Source: Caryophanales bacterium UBA4365
GTDB lineage: Bacteria > Bacillota_I > Bacilli_A > RFN20 > CAG-826
Direction: 5' to 3'
NCBI GenBank assembly: GCA_002393905.1
Contig: DGSJ01000052.1
Span: 1-8,472 of the forward strand
Length of the DNA: 8,472 bases
Shown here one piece after another: positions 4,762-8,472 of the stretch. The notes below the pieces were generated by a model, which worked only from the letters and a program-made list of their open reading frames with translations, searched no databases and was not told the DNA's origin. Numbering within the stretch: position 1 is the first letter of the stretch; each line of letters begins with the position of its first letter. Made by a program: the position numbers and the translations under genes.

Positions 4762-6834
4762 ATGAAAACAGCTAGAAAAGAGTGCATATTTAACATTCTA
4801 ATTCACTCTATTCCTTATGTGATTCTAGTTTTAGCAGCTCTTTTTTCAACTTATGTTCTTTTTTATGATGGTATCGCCGGTGGTGATGACATTGGTTTTC
4901 ATATTTCCCAAATCTACGACATTTATTATGGAATGAAACATGGTAACTTTGGCATTGGTCCAAACCATGTCTTCATGGGTGGCTTTGCTATTTATAACCA
5001 AAGCTACTATGGTCCAGTTTCCCATTATTCAGCTGCTATTATTGCGTTTTTAACTTCATGGGCTGGAGGAGATGTTATTTTTGGCTATAAAGCTACGATC
5101 TTCCTTTCCTCAATTTTAGGCGCAATTTACATGTATAAATTAGGTCGTAAAATTTCCAAAAACTATTACATTTCCTTAATAACTGCCTTTATTTTTATCT
5201 TCCTTCCATATCGTAGTTTCTGTGCATTATCTCGCTGCGCCTATGGCGAAGCAGTTGCTATCGGGTTTATTCCGATGGTGTTTTACGGTGCATATTCGAT
5301 TTTATATGATGATTTTAAAGTCTCTTCTTACATCGCCTTAGCATTAGGTGCTGCTGGTGTGATTATGACTCACCCATTTACTGGACTTTTGACGGCGATT
5401 TTTGGAGTGATTTTTGTCTTTGCTAATTTCAAACAAATTATTATTAAAAGAAAAGATAAATTGTTCTGGACTTCCTTAGGAATTACGGTGTTTTTAACAA
5501 CCGGATTACTTCTTTATTATGTGGTGAATTCTATGGTTGTTAAAAACTCTGGAATCTATCGTTTCTCCGATCCGGAAGTTCAATGGACAAATCTTGACTT
5601 TGTACAAGCATCAACAGGAACCGCAACAGACTTTTCAGGCTTCCTAAATATTGGATGGATTCGTTCAGTTGAATTCTCCAAGTGGTGGGATGCCTCGAGT
5701 GTATCGTTCTTAGTTTTCGGATTCTTCATGTTTGCTGTATCTATCGCGGCAATGTTTGTTGTCGATCACTGGGCAAAGAAACTTCCATGGTGGGGACGAT
5801 TCCCAATTGATTTAGTAGTTTTAGTTATCTTCCCACTTTTGATGGATGGACGAGTCGAACAGTATCTCGCTTTAGCCATCTTCTATGTCATGTTTGTCGT
5901 TTTTGAGATTGTGCCAACATTTACTAATGTTGAAAGTAGTGAGTCAACAAGAAAAACGATTTATAAAGATCCTAACTTCTACTTCTTCTTTGCTTCGTTT
6001 GTTGTCTGTCTAATTTTGATATTTGTTGCTGATGTTTGGGTGATTATGCCAAAGGTGATGTATAACGTTCAATTCGCCTGGCGAATCTGGGGTATGGCTT
6101 ATTTTATGCTCGCTGGATTCGTTTGCGTTTTACTTAGTGATCTCAAATTCAAAAAACCAGTTTTAAACTTCGCTTTAGCCGCCGCATCTTCTTTGCTTCT
6201 CGTGAGCCAAGGATTAGTGGAAAAACGTGTTTATTTAGCTGTAGCGGAAGATGCTGATTTATTCGTGATGAAAGACGCTGAAGAATACACTCTCAACCAT
6301 CGTTCGAGTGGTGCACAAAACGAGATGGTTCCTCTATGCTTTGATCTTCGTTATGATGACCCAGATTGGTCTACAAATTGGTACATCTATAACTACACTC
6401 CAAAATACGAAAATTCGTTATACAAAGACATCCGCACAAGACTCATTTTCCAAAACAATTTTATCTATGATAAAGATAGTTATATTGCTCCGGCAATTTT
6501 AGAAGGAACAGCAAACATTGAATTAACTAAATATGACTGTCCAAATTTTGGATTTAATTTAGAAGTCACAAGCGATGAAGCTCTCATCCAACTTCCACAA
6601 TTTTATGCTGATGGATATTACGCTTATTTTGGTAATGAAAAAGTCTCTGGAGAAAACGTTGATGGATTACTTTCCTTTAGACTTCACAAAGGTCAAAACA
6701 ATATGGAAGTGAAGTGGGTTGGACCAACTCATTATCGTGTTTTACGTCCAGTGTTTTACACCTCTTTAGGTTTAGTTATTGCTGGTGGTGTAGTCGGATT
6801 TATCTACCGCAAAAAACGTCTTCAAAAACATTAA
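4762..6834 (+). CDS. Polytopic GT-C-fold glycosyltransferase-like protein (PTPS-related/YfhO type)
   Basis: A 690-residue membrane protein with roughly 13 hydrophobic segments, the first at about 16-33 and the last at 665-682. The first external loop contains GGDDIGFH (40-47), whose acidic pair matches the catalytic-loop position of GT-C glycosyltransferases. It is followed by GFAIYNQSYYGPVSHY (74-89), SRCAYGEAVAIGFIPMVFYG (157-176) and VQFAWRIW (436-443). These resemble the G-x-D-x-x-FH, R-x-x-x-x-E and QFPWR signatures of PTPS-related and YfhO membrane proteins. An external domain (about 488-660) ends with a beta-rich LPQFYADGYYAYFGN element, as in YfhO. Such enzymes are thought to use polyprenyl-phosphate sugars to glycosylate envelope polymers or proteins; donor and acceptor here are unknown. 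I prefer the ATG at 4762; a TTG at 4756 would add two residues. It has no usable Shine-Dalgarno site. Confidence 0.8.
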   Translation: MKTARKECIFNILIHSIPYVILVLAALFSTYVLFYDGIAGGDDIGFHISQIYDIYYGMKHGNFGIGPNHVFMGGFAIYNQSYYGPVSHYSAAIIAFLTSWAGGDVIFGYKATIFLSSILGAIYMYKLGRKISKNYYISLITAFIFIFLPYRSFCALSRCAYGEAVAIGFIPMVFYGAYSILYDDFKVSSYIALALGAAGVIMTHPFTGLLTAIFGVIFVFANFKQIIIKRKDKLFWTSLGITVFLTTGLLLYYVVNSMVVKNSGIYRFSDPEVQWTNLDFVQASTGTATDFSGFLNIGWIRSVEFSKWWDASSVSFLVFGFFMFAVSIAAMFVVDHWAKKLPWWGRFPIDLVVLVIFPLLMDGRVEQYLALAIFYVMFVVFEIVPTFTNVESSESTRKTIYKDPNFYFFFASFVVCLILIFVADVWVIMPKVMYNVQFAWRIWGMAYFMLAGFVCVLLSDLKFKKPVLNFALAAASSLLLVSQGLVEKRVYLAVAEDADLFVMKDAEEYTLNHRSSGAQNEMVPLCFDLRYDDPDWSTNWYIYNYTPKYENSLYKDIRTRLIFQNNFIYDKDSYIAPAILEGTANIELTKYDCPNFGFNLEVTSDEALIQLPQFYADGYYAYFGNEKVSGENVDGLLSFRLHKGQNNMEVKWVGPTHYRVLRPVFYTSLGLVIAGGVVGFIYRKKRLQKH

Positions 6835-6879
6835 AAATTTAAACTTTTAGTTTATTCTTATAGTTATTTCTTACTAATG

Positions 6880-6888
6880 TGCTACAAT
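6880..6888 (+). promoter_or_regulatory. glgC: Extended -10 promoter of the glgC operon
   Basis: TGCTACAAT is identical to the extended -10 of the PH-like gene. The -35 region is poor (near 6860-6866). Expected initiation near 6895 gives a leader of about 39 bases containing a normal AGGAG ribosome-binding site at 6923-6927, six bases before the ATG. Confidence 0.65.
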
Positions 6889-6933
6889 ACGATTAGAAAT
6901 TTTAATTTCGTTTTTTATTTATAGGAGTTAGCA

Positions 6934-8061
6934 ATGTCTAAAAAAGTTGTCGCAATGATTCTAGCCGGTGGAAAAGGAAGCCGTCTAGAAGCTTTAACAA
7001 AGAAAAACGCTAAACCAGCTGTGACATTTGGAGCGAAATATCGCATCATCGATTTTCCTCTAAGTAACTGTGCCAATTCGCACATTACCACAGTTGGAGT
7101 TCTCACCCAATACGAATCGGTTTATCTCGATCAATATATTGGTAATGGTGAGAAATGGGGTCTTAATGGAGTTCGTTCATTAACAACCACCCTTGCTCCA
7201 AGACAAACTGATGAAGGTTTATCCTGGTACAAAGGAACCGCTGATGCCATCTACGCCAATATCGATTTTATGGATTCCACACATCCAGATTATATTTTGA
7301 TTCTTTCTGGTGACCATATCTATTCGACATCATTTGATGAAATGGTGGCGGAGCACATCCAAAACGACTCAGATTGCACAATCGGAGTTTATGAAGTTCC
7401 TTGGAAAGAAGCTTCTCGTTTTGGTATCTTAGTCGCCGATGAAAAGAACCGTATTATCGAGTTCCATGAAAAACCAGCTCATCCAACAAGCAACCTTGCT
7501 TCGATGGGTATTTACTTATTTAAGTACTCTGTTCTTCGCGAGGCCTTGATTAAAGACGCCAAGAAGAAAGATAGTTCACACGATTTTGGTAAAGACGTCA
7601 TTCCAGCATTATTAAATGGTGGAGCACGTTTATTTGCCTATAAGTATCGTGGATACTGGAAAGATGTCGGTACGATTGCTTCGCTTCATGAAGCCAACAT
7701 GGATCTTCTTGATGGAACAAAAGAAACTAACCTTAAAGAAATCTTTAATGGTCACACTATCTACACTGAAGACCAACCATGTCATCCACAATACATTGGT
7801 TCAAAGGCTGTTGTTGAAGACTCCTTAATTGACCAAGGCACAGTCATTCATGGTGAAGTGAAACACTCTGTTATTTCTCGCTTAGTCACGATTGATAAAG
7901 ATGCTAAGATTGACCACTGTGTGGTCATGGGTAATGTAAAAATCCATGATGGTGTTGTGGCTTCTTATGCCGTAATTGCACCAGATGTGGAAATTAAAAA
8001 TGGCACCCAAATTATTGGTGATGCAGAGCACATTAAGCTTTATGCTGGAGAGGAGAAATAA
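6934..8061 (+). CDS. glgC: Glucose-1-phosphate adenylyltransferase, catalytic subunit GlgC
   Basis: GlgC makes ADP-glucose from ATP and glucose 1-phosphate, the committed step of bacterial glycogen synthesis. The 375-residue protein has the length of Firmicutes GlgC. Its nucleotidyltransferase domain shows LAGGKGSRL (10-18), KPAVTFGAKYRIIDFPLSN (27-45), WYKGTADAI (98-106), SGDHIY with catalytic Asp127, EKP (179-181), SMGIYLF (190-196), DFGKDVIP (217-224) and GYWKDVGT (240-247). A C-terminal left-handed beta-helix with hexapeptide-like repeats covers about 285-365. All family signatures are intact. The start is set by AGGAG and by the conserved N-terminus. It is transcribed from its own promoter after a 99-base gap with no clear terminator for the preceding gene. 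It is followed two bases later by glgD. Confidence 0.97.
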   Translation: MSKKVVAMILAGGKGSRLEALTKKNAKPAVTFGAKYRIIDFPLSNCANSHITTVGVLTQYESVYLDQYIGNGEKWGLNGVRSLTTTLAPRQTDEGLSWYKGTADAIYANIDFMDSTHPDYILILSGDHIYSTSFDEMVAEHIQNDSDCTIGVYEVPWKEASRFGILVADEKNRIIEFHEKPAHPTSNLASMGIYLFKYSVLREALIKDAKKKDSSHDFGKDVIPALLNGGARLFAYKYRGYWKDVGTIASLHEANMDLLDGTKETNLKEIFNGHTIYTEDQPCHPQYIGSKAVVEDSLIDQGTVIHGEVKHSVISRLVTIDKDAKIDHCVVMGNVKIHDGVVASYAVIAPDVEIKNGTQIIGDAEHIKLYAGEEK

Positions 8062-8063
8062 GA

Positions 8064-8472
8064 ATGGGACACAAAGTTTTAGGTTTATTAAACCTCTATG
8101 ATTCACCAACACTAGGTGAATTAACCAAGAAACGTACGACTGGTTCAACCTCCTTCCTTGGTCGCTATGCGATTATGGATTTTGCTCTTTCTAATTTCAC
8201 TAACTCCTCAATTGATGAAATTAATATCCTTGTTAAGGATAACTACCGAAGTGTTGCTAAACACATCGGCTCACTTAAAACCTGGGTCAATAACACCAAG
8301 ATTGGTCGTCAAAATATTTTGATGAACGAACGTGGTATTCGTGATCCAAAATTTAACTCTGATTTAAACGCGATTCGTGAAAATGACTGGGTCTATTATG
8401 AATCTGATGCTGATTACATCATCATTGCTCCAGCCCACATTATCACAATCATTGATTACAATGAAGTACTCA
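8064..8472 (+). CDS. glgD: ADP-glucose pyrophosphorylase regulatory-type subunit GlgD (partial, 3' end beyond window)
   Basis: The frame is open from the ATG at 8064 to the right edge, giving 136 residues of a protein normally about 370 long. GRYAIMDFALSNFTNSSI (33-50) is the counterpart of the GlgC signature KYRIIDFPLSN. The GlgC nucleotide loop is replaced by LLNLYDSPTLGELTKKR (8-24), and the catalytic SGDH is replaced by APAH (122-125), so the metal-binding aspartate is missing. This is how GlgD proteins of Firmicutes differ from GlgC: they form a mixed oligomer that is far more active than GlgC alone. AGGAG at 8051-8055 is eight bases upstream and lies inside the end of glgC, and only two bases separate the genes, so co-translation is likely. 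Further glycogen genes such as glgA probably follow outside the window. Confidence 0.92.
   Translation, partial: MGHKVLGLLNLYDSPTLGELTKKRTTGSTSFLGRYAIMDFALSNFTNSSIDEINILVKDNYRSVAKHIGSLKTWVNNTKIGRQNILMNERGIRDPKFNSDLNAIRENDWVYYESDADYIIIAPAHIITIIDYNEVL

Noticed and set aside
6835..6879. Possible terminator after the large membrane protein gene (TAAAC-TTTTA-GTTTA at 6840-6854).
   Set aside because: It is a five-pair AT-rich stem with no strong T run. In such AT-rich intergenic DNA it is not distinguishable from chance.
6896..6916. A small hairpin (GAAAT-TTTA-ATTTC) followed by six T residues in the glgC leader, resembling an attenuator.
   Set aside because: The stem has only five pairs, four of them A-T. 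It is too weak to terminate, and no alternative pairing, leader peptide or riboswitch-like structure is visible in the short leader.
7882..8148. An 88-codon open frame on the minus strand across the glgC-glgD junction.
   Set aside because: It is antisense to two conserved genes, with no ribosome-binding site or family resemblance.
1..8472. Mobile element, CRISPR array, toxin-antitoxin pair, phage or defence genes.
   Set aside because: All coding space is accounted for by conserved housekeeping genes and two unassigned membrane proteins. I saw no transposase, spaced direct repeats or tRNA-like fold.

Overview
The window is about 8.5 kb of AT-rich bacterial chromosome from a low-GC Gram-positive. 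Shine-Dalgarno sites of the GGAG/AGGAG type, tight gene packing and gene order all fit this. The left half follows the Bacillus subtilis order rlmN-prpC-prkC-rsgA-rpe-(thiN)-rpmB, including the inverted orientation of rpmB. TGA terminates rsgA and rpe, and tryptophan is encoded by TGG, so the Mycoplasma code is not used. My best guess is an uncultured, streamlined member of the Bacilli near the Erysipelotrichales, RF39 or Acholeplasma groups. That placement is inference from gene content, not a proven identity.

Region 1 (3-3895, + strand) is a translationally coupled operon. It holds the end of rlmN (23S rRNA/tRNA A2503 methyltransferase), a PP2C phosphatase, a short Ser/Thr kinase, the ribosome-assembly GTPase RsgA, ribulose-phosphate 3-epimerase and an unrecognised six-helix membrane protein. 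Every junction overlaps by 1 to 14 bases. The kinase consists of the catalytic domain only, without the membrane helix and PASTA domains of PrkC. The operon ends at a strong hairpin (3910-3935) shared with the convergent rpmB gene.

Region 2 (3955-4683, - strand) holds rpmB (ribosomal protein L28) with a textbook promoter. Upstream of it, on the same strand, is a 157-residue protein with two membrane helices and a probable bacterial PH-like domain. Region 3 (4762-6834, + strand) is divergent from that gene. It encodes a 690-residue polytopic protein resembling GT-C-fold glycosyltransferases of the PTPS-related/YfhO type. The 78-base divergent spacer carries back-to-back extended -10 elements, each placed so that transcription would begin at or within a base of the ATG. 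Neither gene has a Shine-Dalgarno site, so both mRNAs may be leaderless.

Region 4 (6840-8472, + strand) begins the glycogen operon: glgC with its own promoter, then glgD with a degenerate active site, cut by the right edge. Together they should form the ADP-glucose pyrophosphorylase that supplies glycogen synthase.

I found no rRNA or tRNA gene, CRISPR array, insertion sequence, prophage or defence cassette. No stretch longer than 300 bases lacks a gene. The most unusual items are the probable leaderless divergent pair, the minimal kinase with an activation loop lacking threonine, and the unknown membrane protein where thiN usually sits.
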